A DNA stretch of 33,786 bases from Acidobacteriota bacterium (GTDB lineage Bacteria > Acidobacteriota > Blastocatellia > Pyrinomonadales > Pyrinomonadaceae). The notes under the pieces are model-generated. The model saw only the letters and a list, made by a program, of their open reading frames with translations, had not been told where the DNA came from and did no database searches. The position numbers and the translations under genes are program-made. The DNA is taken from assembly GCA_020200235.1 (NCBI GenBank), contig JAIVJC010000024.1:1-33786 (forward strand). The letters are read 5' to 3'. Below are positions 1 through 7,900 of the stretch, one piece after another. Each line of letters begins with the position of its first letter. The first letter of the stretch is position 1.

Positions 1-123
1 AGCTCCTTGAAGTTGTCCACGTCGATGTAGGCGACGGTGAACGGGTGGCGGTGGCGGCGGGCGCGGTTGATCTCGGACTGCGCCGCCTCGAAGAAGGAGC
101 GGCGGTTGGTCGCGCCCGTCAGC
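1..123. repeat. 123-bp exact direct repeat, copy 1
   Basis: Bases 1-123 are identical to 1069-1191. Both copies encode the same start of a GGDEF domain in the same strand and frame, but they are attached to different membrane segments. The left end of this copy is the window edge, so the true repeat may be longer. Confidence 0.95.
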
Positions 124-566
124 CCCGACAGGAATCCGATGCCGGCCCCGATCAGCCCCGCCAGCCACAGCGGCGGAGTCCGCGCGTGTGCGTCCGCGTC
201 AGACTTCGCGCGCGCGTCGAGGAAGAGTCTGACGGCGGCGTAGAGGAGGACGACTCCGACGACCGGCTTGTAGACGTTCGTCGGCAGCGTCAGCGCGCCG
301 CCGGCGAACGCGAGGGGGACGGACGCGACCGCGAAGGGGAGGAACGTCCGCCACGAAAAGTAGCCCGCGCGGTAGAAGCGGAAGGTGGTGAGCGAGGCGA
401 CGAGCAGGTTGAGGCAGAGCGCGGTCGGCTTCATCACGGCGGGCGCGAGACCGAAGAGCGCCATCGCCGCGAGGTAGCCGGAAGCCCCGCCGTGCCCGAC
501 CGAAGAGTAGAGCGCGGCGGCGCAGAGGACGAGCAGCGAGAGCAGGATGACGTCCGTCTGGTTCAT
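1..566 (-). CDS. TauE/SafE-like membrane exporter fused in frame to a GGDEF fragment (partial, runs off the left edge)
   Basis: Translating the minus strand from ATG at 566 gives about 150 residues typical of the first half of a sulfite-exporter TauE/SafE (YfcA-like) protein. An early membrane segment is followed by the family motif SVGHGGASGYLAAMALFG (residues 22-39), a KPTAL segment and further hydrophobic stretches. Around residue 145 comes GFLSGLTG, where the family normally continues into a second glycine-rich repeat and about four more membrane helices. Here it switches without a frameshift into ATNRRSFFEAAQSE, the start of a GGDEF domain, using DNA identical to the neighbouring cyclase gene (positions 1-123). 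The reading frame leaves the window. A TauE-GGDEF fusion is not an architecture I know, so this is either a recent rearrangement or a chimeric contig end. The TauE-like half is secure; the fusion is seen in the sequence but may not exist in the cell. Confidence 0.72.
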   Translation of the reverse strand, partial: MNQTDVILLSLLVLCAAALYSSVGHGGASGYLAAMALFGLAPAVMKPTALCLNLLVASLTTFRFYRAGYFSWRTFLPFAVASVPLAFAGGALTLPTNVYKPVVGVVLLYAAVRLFLDARAKSDADAHARTPPLWLAGLIGAGIGFLSGLTGATNRRSFFEAAQSEINRARRHRHPFTVAYIDVDNFKE

Positions 567-677
567 CAAACGGACGTTTTACGGGAGCGGCGTTCAAACA
601 TCAAGCGGGCGAAAGTGGGCGGGACGAGAAAACGCGAAGCGGGCGGTGCGCGTGCGGTCGCCGACCAAGCGCCCTTG

Positions 678-1352
678 TCAGCGGACGCCCGCCGGTTCGG
701 AGGCGGGCGCGGGCTCGCCGGAGACGGTGTGGTGCGCGACGCGGTTCTTGCCCGTGTTCTTCACCTCGTACATCGTGTCGTCCGCCTGCCGGATCATCGT
801 GTCCACGGTGCGCGGCGGCGTCGTCCACGTCACGACGCCGATGCTGAACGTGACCTGCCAGCCGCGCCGCGCCGCGAGGTCGTCCAGACACTTGCGCACG
901 CGGCTGACGACGGCGCGCGACGCCGCCTCGTCCGTCTCCGGCAGCAGCACGACGAACTCGTCGCCGCCGAGGCGCGCGACCATGTCGATCTCGCGCACGT
1001 TCGCCTTGATCGCCCGCGTGACTTCGCGCAGCAGGGCGTCGCCCGCGGCGTGACCGCCGCGGTCGTTCAGCTCCTTGAAGTTGTCCACGTCGATGTAGGC
1101 GACGGTGAACGGGTGGCGGTGGCGGCGGGCGCGGTTGATCTCGGACTGCGCCGCCTCGAAGAAGGAGCGGCGGTTGGTCGCGCCCGTCAGCACGAGCCAC
1201 GCGACGAACGAGATGGGCAGCAGGTAGAAGAGGACGAAAGAGAAGTCGGGGCCCGCGAGGTAGTTGATGGTGCTCTGGAGGACGACGAGCAGGAGCGCGA
1301 GCGTGACCAGAAAAGTTTTCGAAAAGCCGCCGAGGCGATCCAACAGTTTCAT
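678..1352 (-). CDS. Membrane diguanylate cyclase (GGDEF domain)
   Basis: Predicted to make cyclic di-GMP from two GTP. The 224-residue protein has two hydrophobic segments (about 13-30 and 38-55), then a GGDEF domain. The signature GGDEF is at 129-133, and an RxxD inhibitory site (REID, 120-123) sits five residues before it, so both activity and product inhibition look intact. ATG at 1352 is preferred because GGAG lies 7 bases upstream; a TTG 12 bases earlier lacks this. The membrane part looks short: FYLLPISFVAWLV is followed at once by LTGATNRR, where related proteins usually have more membrane helices and a linker. The join coincides with the edge of the 123-bp repeat, so an internal deletion is possible. 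The TauE-like gene follows on the same strand after 111 bases. Confidence 0.9.
   Translation of the reverse strand: MKLLDRLGGFSKTFLVTLALLLVVLQSTINYLAGPDFSFVLFYLLPISFVAWLVLTGATNRRSFFEAAQSEINRARRHRHPFTVAYIDVDNFKELNDRGGHAAGDALLREVTRAIKANVREIDMVARLGGDEFVVLLPETDEAASRAVVSRVRKCLDDLAARRGWQVTFSIGVVTWTTPPRTVDTMIRQADDTMYEVKNTGKNRVAHHTVSGEPAPASEPAGVR
1069..1191. repeat. 123-bp exact direct repeat, copy 2
   Basis: Second copy of the block at 1-123, inside the diguanylate cyclase gene (codons for roughly residues 55-95). Sequence identity stops abruptly at a word reading ctgacgggcg on the minus strand, in both copies. Confidence 0.95.
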
Positions 1353-1484
1353 CTGCTTCTCCAACGCTTGCGGGCGACGCCGGGAGAGCGCGCTTCAGAG
1401 AGCGCGCGCAGTCTACCCCGTTTGTTCGATGTGCGCGACACAAATTTGGTTCGACGCGGAGGGCGCCCGGCGGCGCGGACTCGA

Positions 1485-1514
1485 TTCACACGCGCGAAAC
1501 GCACGTGTTAGACT
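1485..1514 (+). promoter_or_regulatory. Candidate sigma-70-type promoter for the kinase gene
   Basis: TTCACA (1485-1490) and TAGACT (1509-1514) are separated by 18 bases in the gap between the divergent cyclase and kinase genes. Both boxes are imperfect, so this is only a weak candidate. Confidence 0.28.
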
Positions 1515-1604
1515 TCAAGGCAGAGACCCCGGCGAAGAGCGGGGGCAGCAGCGCCGCCCGAACTCTTTAACCCGCGGATGCGGTTCCCGACCACCGACCC
1601 CGAC

Positions 1605-3755
1605 ATGAAAACCTGCCCACAGTGCGGAAGCGTTTACGAGCCCGCGGTGAAGTTCTGCCCGCGCGACGGGCGCGCGCTCGAAGACGAGGCGCGCGATCTC
1701 GTCGGGCGGACGCTCGACGGGCAGTACGAGATCGAGGCGTTCGTCGCGAGCGGCGGGATGGGGGCGGTCTACCGCGCGCGCCACGCGCTGCTCGGCGACC
1801 GCGTGGCGATCAAGGTCTTGCGCCCGGAGTTTCGCTCGCACCCCGAATGGCTGCGCCGCTTCCTGCGCGAGGGGCAGGCGTCGCGCCGCTTCCGACACCA
1901 GAACGCCGTCACCGTCTACGACCTGCGCACGAGCGACGAGGGGCTCGTCTACATGGTGTTGGAGCTGGTCGACGGCCGCTCGCTCGACCAGGAGCTGAAG
2001 CTCCGCGGTCGCTTCACGCCGGCGGAGGCTTACGAAATTTTAGAGCCGGTCGCGCGCGTCCTGGAGGAGGCGCACGAGCAGGGCGTCGTCCACCGCGACC
2101 TCAAGCCTGAGAACGTGATGACGCGGCGCGACGACGACGGGGAGCTGTGCGTCAAGCTGCTCGACCTCGGCATCGCCAAGCTGCGCGAGATCGCCGACGA
2201 GCGCGGCGCGGGCGTTGTCAGTGGCGCGCTCGTCGACGGCGGCAGGGCTCTGACCGTCGCGGGTCAGATACTCGGCACGCCGCAGTACATGTCGCCCGAA
2301 CAGTGGGGCGAGCTGCCGCGCGACGGCGGCTCGGACGTTGACGGGCGCGCAGACATTTATAGTCTCGCCGTGATGTTCTACGAGCTGGTCGCGGGCGCGC
2401 GGCCGTTCGCGGGCAAGACTCTCGCCGGGCTGCGCCACGCGCACGTCGCGCTCGACCCGACGCCGCTCGACGAGGTCGCGCCGGATGTCCCGGCGGAGTT
2501 CGCGCGCGCCGTCGAGCGCGGGATGCGGAAGGACAGGGGCGACCGCCCGCAGACAGCCGCCGCGTTCATCGAAGAGCTTCGCGCCGCGCTCCCGCCCGGC
2601 GATGATCGCATCAGCGAGCGGCGCGCCCGCGCTTACGAAGGCGAGCCGACGCAGACGCCCGGAGCCGCGCGCGCCGGTGGTGCCGGGCACGACGCGCGGC
2701 ACGCGACCGCGCACGACGCGGCGAGCCTCGTCGCGCCGACCGTGTTGCTGCACCCGAACGGGCAGGCCGCCTCAGCGCCCACCGCCGCGCCCGCGGCGCG
2801 AGCGGGTCAGACCTCCGCCCCTCACGAAAATGTTGAGACGGTCGCCCCCCCGAGCGCGGCGTTCGACGCCGAACACTCCGCGCACGTCGATTCACACGCG
2901 ACGCCGCCGGGCGGCGTCGCGCCGGGCGACTTACGAATCGTCGCGCCGGGTGTCGCGCCGCACGTCGCTCCGCCGGTGATCGACGCGGGCGAGAGTCTGT
3001 CGCAAGTCGCCGCGCGCGGCTCGAAGGGGAAGAGTTCGCGCGCGCCGCTCGTCGTGCTGGCGCTCGCTCTGCTGCTCTTCGTGTGCGGGGCAATCGCGGG
3101 CACGGGGTGGCTCTTGTGGCGGAGCTGGCAGTCGAGCCGCGCGGCGATGCTCGGCTCGCCGCCCGAGGTCGCGCCGGAGGCGAAGGCGGCGGGCGCGGAC
3201 GAGCGGGTCGAGGCGTTGAGCTACTGGATCGAGGCTTTCGAGGACGCGGACGCCGAGCGGGGCGAGCGCGTCGCGCGCGCGGGCGCCATCTCGCTCGCGT
3301 CCGGTCAACAGTTCAAGTTCCACTTCTCGCCCGCCGGGCGCGGCTACTTCTACGTCGTCGGACCCGGCGACGGCAACGCCCCGACGACTTTTCTCACCGC
3401 GCAGTCCGCCGGCATCCTGAAGACCAACCAGGCTGCCGCGCGCGCGGACTTCACGTTCCCCTACGGCGCGGGGCAGGTCTTACAGCTCGACAAGAATCCG
3501 GGCACGGAGGAGTACACTGTCATCTACTCGGCGACGCCGCTGCTCGCGCCGAAGTTCCTCGCCGAACGCGCGGGGCGCGAGCTGAGCCACGCCGAGCTGA
3601 AAGAGCTCGAAGACTTGCGCGCGCGCGCGCGTGCCGCCGCGCCCGCGTTCGACGTGAGAGACGTGGGCGAGGGGTTGAGAGCCGTCGCCGTCAGCGCGGC
3701 GAGCGCGGAGGCGGCGAGCCTCGTCGTCTTCGACATACGCATCGAGCACCAGTGA
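1605..3755 (+). CDS. Transmembrane serine/threonine protein kinase with N-terminal zinc ribbon and DUF4384-like outer domain
   Basis: A 716-residue Hanks-type kinase. Residues 1-25 form a zinc-ribbon-like knuckle (CPQC...CPRD). The kinase domain spans about 40-330: glycine loop ASGGMGAVY (48-56), ATP-binding Lys70, catalytic HRDLKPEN (163-170), metal-binding DLG (187-189, DLG instead of DFG), and GTPQYMSPEQ in the activation segment. A Pro/Ala-rich linker (about 340-475) leads to one membrane helix (about 480-505). The outer C-terminal domain contains GRGYFYVVGPGDG (578-590) and ends in an SHAELKELEDLR and FDIRIEH pattern. It resembles the secreted protein encoded next door (GYLYVFNAEGD), so the two probably belong to the same DUF4384-like fold. 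ATG at 1605 is chosen because it starts directly at the zinc ribbon; no strong Shine-Dalgarno is visible. The likely role is relaying an envelope signal to cytoplasmic phosphorylation. Confidence 0.93.
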   Translation: MKTCPQCGSVYEPAVKFCPRDGRALEDEARDLVGRTLDGQYEIEAFVASGGMGAVYRARHALLGDRVAIKVLRPEFRSHPEWLRRFLREGQASRRFRHQNAVTVYDLRTSDEGLVYMVLELVDGRSLDQELKLRGRFTPAEAYEILEPVARVLEEAHEQGVVHRDLKPENVMTRRDDDGELCVKLLDLGIAKLREIADERGAGVVSGALVDGGRALTVAGQILGTPQYMSPEQWGELPRDGGSDVDGRADIYSLAVMFYELVAGARPFAGKTLAGLRHAHVALDPTPLDEVAPDVPAEFARAVERGMRKDRGDRPQTAAAFIEELRAALPPGDDRISERRARAYEGEPTQTPGAARAGGAGHDARHATAHDAASLVAPTVLLHPNGQAASAPTAAPAARAGQTSAPHENVETVAPPSAAFDAEHSAHVDSHATPPGGVAPGDLRIVAPGVAPHVAPPVIDAGESLSQVAARGSKGKSSRAPLVVLALALLLFVCGAIAGTGWLLWRSWQSSRAAMLGSPPEVAPEAKAAGADERVEALSYWIEAFEDADAERGERVARAGAISLASGQQFKFHFSPAGRGYFYVVGPGDGNAPTTFLTAQSAGILKTNQAAARADFTFPYGAGQVLQLDKNPGTEEYTVIYSATPLLAPKFLAERAGRELSHAELKELEDLRARARAAAPAFDVRDVGEGLRAVAVSAASAEAASLVVFDIRIEHQ

Positions 3756-3829
3756 TCTTCCGCCGATCTTCTTCGCGCGTGATCCGGCGCGCCCCCGTTC
3801 CTCGCGTTACTTCAAGGAGAGCTTCCGCC

Positions 3830-4819
3830 ATGCGATCCAGATTCTTCGTCACGTTCGTCTCCGGCCTCGCGGCTTTCGCGTGCGCCGCCCTCGCGCAGGA
3901 GCCGCCGCAGGACGAGGTCGTGCGCGGCGCGTTCGTCACCACGCGACCCCGCGCGAGAACGGGAGCGGCGAAACCGGCGGAAGCCGCGAACGCGCCGTCG
4001 AGTAAGCAGGCTCCTCCCGCCGCCAAGACGAGTACGCCCAAGACGGTTAATACCGCGGCGGACAGACGAAAGGGGAAGGGCGCGAAGGCTGACACGCGGG
4101 TCGCCGTCGTTAACAAAAAGACCGACGCCGGCGCGGCGGGCGTGGCGGGCGTGGCGAAGAGCGACGCGGAAGCCGCGTCGAAGCCCGCGGGGATCGGTCT
4201 GGGCTACACGCTCTTCATGCGCGACGAGGCGGGCGGCGCGGTGCGCGTGAGCCCCTCGCGCGAGTTCAAGTCGGGCGAGTCGATCCGCCTCCTCGTCGAG
4301 AGCAACACGGACGGCTACCTCTACGTCTTCAACGCCGAGGGCGACGCGACGCCGCAGCTCATCTTCCCCGACGCGCGGCTCAACCGCGGCGACAACCGCA
4401 TCGGCGCGCACGTGCCCTACGAAATCCCTTCGAGCAAGGAACAGGACGAGCGGCTCCGCTGGTTCGTCTTCAACGACGCGCCCGCCAGCGAGCGCGTCTT
4501 CGTCGTCGTCGCGCGCCGCCCACTCGAAGGCGTGCCGACTGGTGAGGACTTGGTCAAACTCTGCGCCGAGACGGGGCAGGCGTGCGCGTGGAAGCCGAAC
4601 GCCGAACAGTGGGCTGCGCTCAAGGCGGCGAACGCGCGCGATCAGGTCGCGCTCAGCCAGCTCAAGGACGAGGGGCGCGCCGAGACCAGCGCGGAGCGCG
4701 AAGCCGCCACGCGCGGACTGGGACTGCCCGCCGACGCGCCGCTCCCCTCGGTCATCTACATGATCACCTCTTCGAACGCGAACGTCCTCGTCGCGACCGT
4801 CGAGCTCATCCACAGGTGA
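3830..4819 (+). CDS. Exported DUF4384-like protein
   Basis: 329 residues starting at ATG 3830, behind a good Shine-Dalgarno (AAGGAGA, 3814-3820). The N-terminus is a signal peptide (MRSRFFVTFVSGLAAFACAA, cleavage near ALAQ). A low-complexity Ala/Lys/Pro linker follows to about residue 120. The globular C-terminal half contains ESIRLLVESNTDGYLYVFNA, then PQLIFPD, and ends with a beta-rich LVATVELIHR. The same order of motifs occurs in the outer domain of the kinase just upstream, which suggests duplication of a sensor or ligand domain onto a soluble protein. The gene begins 74 bases after the kinase stop and precedes the CHAT protease gene, so co-function is likely. The biochemical function of DUF4384-like domains is not known to me; the family assignment is by motif resemblance. 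Confidence 0.85.
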   Translation: MRSRFFVTFVSGLAAFACAALAQEPPQDEVVRGAFVTTRPRARTGAAKPAEAANAPSSKQAPPAAKTSTPKTVNTAADRRKGKGAKADTRVAVVNKKTDAGAAGVAGVAKSDAEAASKPAGIGLGYTLFMRDEAGGAVRVSPSREFKSGESIRLLVESNTDGYLYVFNAEGDATPQLIFPDARLNRGDNRIGAHVPYEIPSSKEQDERLRWFVFNDAPASERVFVVVARRPLEGVPTGEDLVKLCAETGQACAWKPNAEQWAALKAANARDQVALSQLKDEGRAETSAEREAATRGLGLPADAPLPSVIYMITSSNANVLVATVELIHR

Positions 4820-4827
4820 GTCGTCAG

Positions 4828-4901
4828 GTCAGAACCGCCTGCGGTAGCGGGCGGGTGATTGTTGCGAGAAGGACCCACCCGCTACCGCAGGCGGTTCTGA
4901 C
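4828..4901. repeat. Hairpin repeat of the ACCGCCTGC family, simple form
   Basis: Two 29-base arms (4828-4856 and 4873-4901) are complementary at 28 of 29 positions around a 16-base loop. The arms share the core AGAACCGCCTGC...GCGGGCGGGT with the outer arms of the larger elements at 21932-22091 and 31970-32129. It lies in the gap between the DUF4384-like and CHAT genes and could act as an attenuator or terminator. Confidence 0.88.
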
Positions 4902-4934
4902 AAAGACGGCGACAACTCCTGTCAGAGGTCAATT

Positions 4935-7754
4935 ATGATCACCATTATGAACACGAAGACACGAACGATGCTCGTCTCGCTCGCGTGCGCCGCCGCACTC
5001 ACACTCGCATCACTCGCGCCGCTTTCCGCGCACGCATCTTTCGACCCGCAACAGCTGGCGCAGGCGACCGACGCGCTGCGGCAGGGGCGCAGGCTCTTGA
5101 AACGCGGGCGCGCCGATCAGGCTCTGCCCCTGTTGGAGACCGCGCTGCGGCTCTACACGGAGGCGAACGCGTCGCGCGGCGCGGCGGCGGCGCACGACAC
5201 GCTCGGCGATCTCTACGCGCGGCAGGGGCAGTACGCGCGCGCCCTCGATCACTACAAGAAGGGGCGCGAGAATTTCACCGCGGCGGAGACGAAGGGCAAC
5301 GCCGTGAAGAAGGCGGCGGGCTTCAGCGACAACTCCTTCAACTCCGATCTGATGCTCGCCAAGGTCGGCGAGACGCTGTTCCGCATGGGGCAGGTCGCCG
5401 AGTCGGGCGCGGCGTACGCGCAGATGCAGGTGAAGAAGCCGAACACGGGCGCGGTCTCGACGGCGAAGAAGGTCGGCGGCCTGCTCGGCGGCCTCGGAGC
5501 CATCGGGCACAGCGCGGCGCGCGGCAACGTCGGCGTCGAGACCGGCGTCGGCGTCGCGGCGTCGGCTTATTCCGTCGGGCAGATCTTCGAGCTGTACCGG
5601 CAGAGCATCCTCTACTCGACGCACCAGCTCGGATTGGGGCGAGTCGCGTTCTTTAACGACAACCTCGCGAGCGCGCGTACGAATTTCGAGGAGGCTCTGA
5701 AATTTGCGGGCGGCGACATCCCGGTCGTCGGCAAGCTCGGCCAGATGCGCCGCTTCCGCGTCGCCGCGCGCACGAGCCTCGGCGACATCGCGCTCAGGGA
5801 GAACCGCTACAAGGACGCGCTCAAGCTCTACGGCGAAGCGGCGAGCGGGGCGAAGGACGACAAGCGACTCGATCTGATGTGGCCCGCGCAGCGCGGACTC
5901 GGCAAGGCGAAGCTCTTGATGGCGGCGCAGGAGAAAGACGCGTCGAAGTCCGCCAAGATTTGGGACGAAGGCGTCGCCTCGTACCGCGACGCGCTCAAAA
6001 CCATCGAGACGCTCAGGCACGGGTCTGTGCGCGCCGACGAGGCGCGCACGTCGTTCCTCGCGACGACGAAGGACGTGTACGACGAGGCGGCGACCGCGCT
6101 CGCCGAGCGCGCCGCCGCGGAGTCGGCGAAGTCTGGCGGCAGGCTCGAAGGTCAGTCGCTCGCGTGGGCGTCAGACGCTTTCCGCGTCGTCGAGCAGGGT
6201 CGCGCGCGCTCGCTGCTCGATCTCCTGGGCGAGGCGAACGCGCAGATCACGGAGGGCATCCCCGCAGACCTCTCGCAGAAGAAGCAGGCGAACCTCGAAC
6301 GGCAGCAGGAGATCGCGCAGCAGCTTTCCGGCGTGACGCTGACGGGCGAGCCGCCCAAAGAGTCCGTCAAAGAACTGGAAGACGAGCTGGAGAAGCTCGC
6401 GACCGAGTACGACAGCATCGAGAACCAGATTCGCACGGCGAACCCGCGCTACAACTCTCTGACCGCCGCGCAGCCGCTCTCGCTCGCCGAAGTGCAGCAG
6501 CAGGTCCTGGACGAGAAGACCGCGCTCCTCGAATACTTCCTCGGCGCGAACGCCTCCTACCTCTTCGCCGTGACGAACAACGCGGTCGCGCTCTACAAGA
6601 TTCCGTCGCGCGGCGCGTTGAACATTCAGGTCGAGGCGATGCGCGATCAGATCGTGCCGCAGTCTCTGCGCCGCTCCATCGTCGATCTCGGCGGCACTCG
6701 CGGTCTCGCGGGCGAGCGCGGTCTCGGGTTGAACACGACTTCCGCGCTCGGCAACGCCGCGGCGTTCGCCGCGGCCGCGAACGCGGTCTACAAGTCGGCG
6801 GTCGAGCCGGCCGCCGCGCTCGTCGGCGACAGGCGCGTGCTCGTCGTCGCCGACGGCGCGCTCAGCTTCGTGCCCTTCGAGGCGCTGGTCGCCGCGACGG
6901 GCTCGGACTACGCCACGCTCCCGTACCTCATCAAGACGAACGAGATCGTCTACGCGCCTTCGGCTTCCGTCGTCGCCGCCGTCAGGCAGCAGTCGAACGC
7001 GGCGGCGCAATCGGCGGCGCGCGGCGTGCTCGTCGTCGCCGACCCGGTCTTCGACGCGGGCGACGCGCGCGCCGCGGGCAAGAACCTGAAGCCGCGCGAC
7101 GACGCGGCGCGGCGCGCCGTCCTGCAGAGCGCGCTCGGCGACGTGATGAGCCTGAAGACGGCGAACCTGCGCCTCGTCCGCCTCGCGGGCACGCGCGGCG
7201 AGGCGGAGCAGATCGCCGCGCTCGCGCGCACGGGCGGCGGCGCGGCCGACGTGTGGCTCGACCTCGACGCGAGCGAGGCGAACGTGCGCACGCGCGCGCT
7301 CGACGGCTACCGCGTGCTGCACTTCGCCACGCACGGGCTCTTGGACACCGAGCGGCCGCAGTTCACGGGGCTCGCGCTCTCGGTCGCGGGCGAGGGGGCG
7401 GACGACGGCTTCCTGCGCGTCGACGAGGTCTTCAACCTGCGACTGGGATCGCCGCTCGTCGTGCTCTCGGCGTGCGAGACGGGCTTGGGGCGTGAGCGCA
7501 GAGGCGAGGGCGTCATCGGCTTGACGCGCGCCTTCATGTACGCGGGCGCGCCGACCGTCGGCGTCTCGCTCTGGTCGGTCGCTGATCGCTCGACCGCCGA
7601 GCTGATGCCCGACTTTTATAAACGCTACCTCGCCGCGCAGGGTCGCTCGCCCGCCGCCGCGATGCGCGCCGCGCAGCAGCAGATGATCGCCGGCAAGAAG
7701 TACAGCGCGCCCTTCTACTGGGCTCCGTTCGTCCTCGTCGGCGACTGGAAGTGA
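4935..7754 (+). CDS. Exported TPR-CHAT protease (caspase-like)
   Basis: 939 residues. A signal peptide covers about 1-35 (hydrophobic LVSLACAAALTLASLAPLSA). TPR-like helical repeats occupy about 38-110 and 200-350, interrupted by a Gly/Ala-rich insert near 175-215. A coiled-coil-like segment (KKQANLERQQEIAQQL ... ELEDELEKLATEYDSIENQI) lies near 450-500. The C-terminal CHAT domain (about 590-939) carries the catalytic histidine in HFATHG (His800) and cysteine in SACETG (Cys847), and ends with YWAPFVLVGDW. Both catalytic residues are present, so proteolytic activity is expected. The start could also be ATG 4947. Most well-known CHAT effectors are cytoplasmic, whereas this one appears exported. 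Its neighbours are a sensor kinase, a DUF4384-like protein and TPR proteins. The substrate is unknown. Confidence 0.93.
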   Translation: MITIMNTKTRTMLVSLACAAALTLASLAPLSAHASFDPQQLAQATDALRQGRRLLKRGRADQALPLLETALRLYTEANASRGAAAAHDTLGDLYARQGQYARALDHYKKGRENFTAAETKGNAVKKAAGFSDNSFNSDLMLAKVGETLFRMGQVAESGAAYAQMQVKKPNTGAVSTAKKVGGLLGGLGAIGHSAARGNVGVETGVGVAASAYSVGQIFELYRQSILYSTHQLGLGRVAFFNDNLASARTNFEEALKFAGGDIPVVGKLGQMRRFRVAARTSLGDIALRENRYKDALKLYGEAASGAKDDKRLDLMWPAQRGLGKAKLLMAAQEKDASKSAKIWDEGVASYRDALKTIETLRHGSVRADEARTSFLATTKDVYDEAATALAERAAAESAKSGGRLEGQSLAWASDAFRVVEQGRARSLLDLLGEANAQITEGIPADLSQKKQANLERQQEIAQQLSGVTLTGEPPKESVKELEDELEKLATEYDSIENQIRTANPRYNSLTAAQPLSLAEVQQQVLDEKTALLEYFLGANASYLFAVTNNAVALYKIPSRGALNIQVEAMRDQIVPQSLRRSIVDLGGTRGLAGERGLGLNTTSALGNAAAFAAAANAVYKSAVEPAAALVGDRRVLVVADGALSFVPFEALVAATGSDYATLPYLIKTNEIVYAPSASVVAAVRQQSNAAAQSAARGVLVVADPVFDAGDARAAGKNLKPRDDAARRAVLQSALGDVMSLKTANLRLVRLAGTRGEAEQIAALARTGGGAADVWLDLDASEANVRTRALDGYRVLHFATHGLLDTERPQFTGLALSVAGEGADDGFLRVDEVFNLRLGSPLVVLSACETGLGRERRGEGVIGLTRAFMYAGAPTVGVSLWSVADRSTAELMPDFYKRYLAAQGRSPAAAMRAAQQQMIAGKKYSAPFYWAPFVLVGDWK

Positions 7755-7760
7755 AAGACG

Positions 7761-7877
7761 TCCGTTGTCAGTTGTCCGTGGTCAGTTGTTTTTCCCTGTG
7801 ACGGGGCTCGAGTGATCCCTCCGGGCGTCAACCTCGCCGACACGTGCAACTGACAACTGACCACGGACAACTGACGA
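7761..7877. repeat. Heptad inverted repeat, CAACTGA family
   Basis: The left arm (7761-7788) reads as four 7-base words, TCCGTTG TCAGTTG TCCGTGG TCAGTTG. The right arm (7847-7875) reads as related words CAACTGA, CCACGGA. Twenty-two bases (7767-7788 and 7854-7875) pair perfectly across a 65-base spacer. It lies between the CHAT gene and the next TPR gene and ends just before the latter's ribosome site. Confidence 0.85.
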
Positions 7878-7900
7878 TTTCGATGAAGGAAGGGATGACT

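Noticed and set aside
45-1511. Long plus-strand open frame of 488 codons across the cyclase and TauE region
   Set aside because: Arg/Glu/Val-rich shadow of the minus-strand genes, typical of GC-rich DNA; no family-like motifs.
3812-4813. Minus-strand 333-codon open frame opposite the DUF4384-like gene
   Set aside because: Composition is the antisense shadow of a real plus-strand gene with signal peptide and Shine-Dalgarno.
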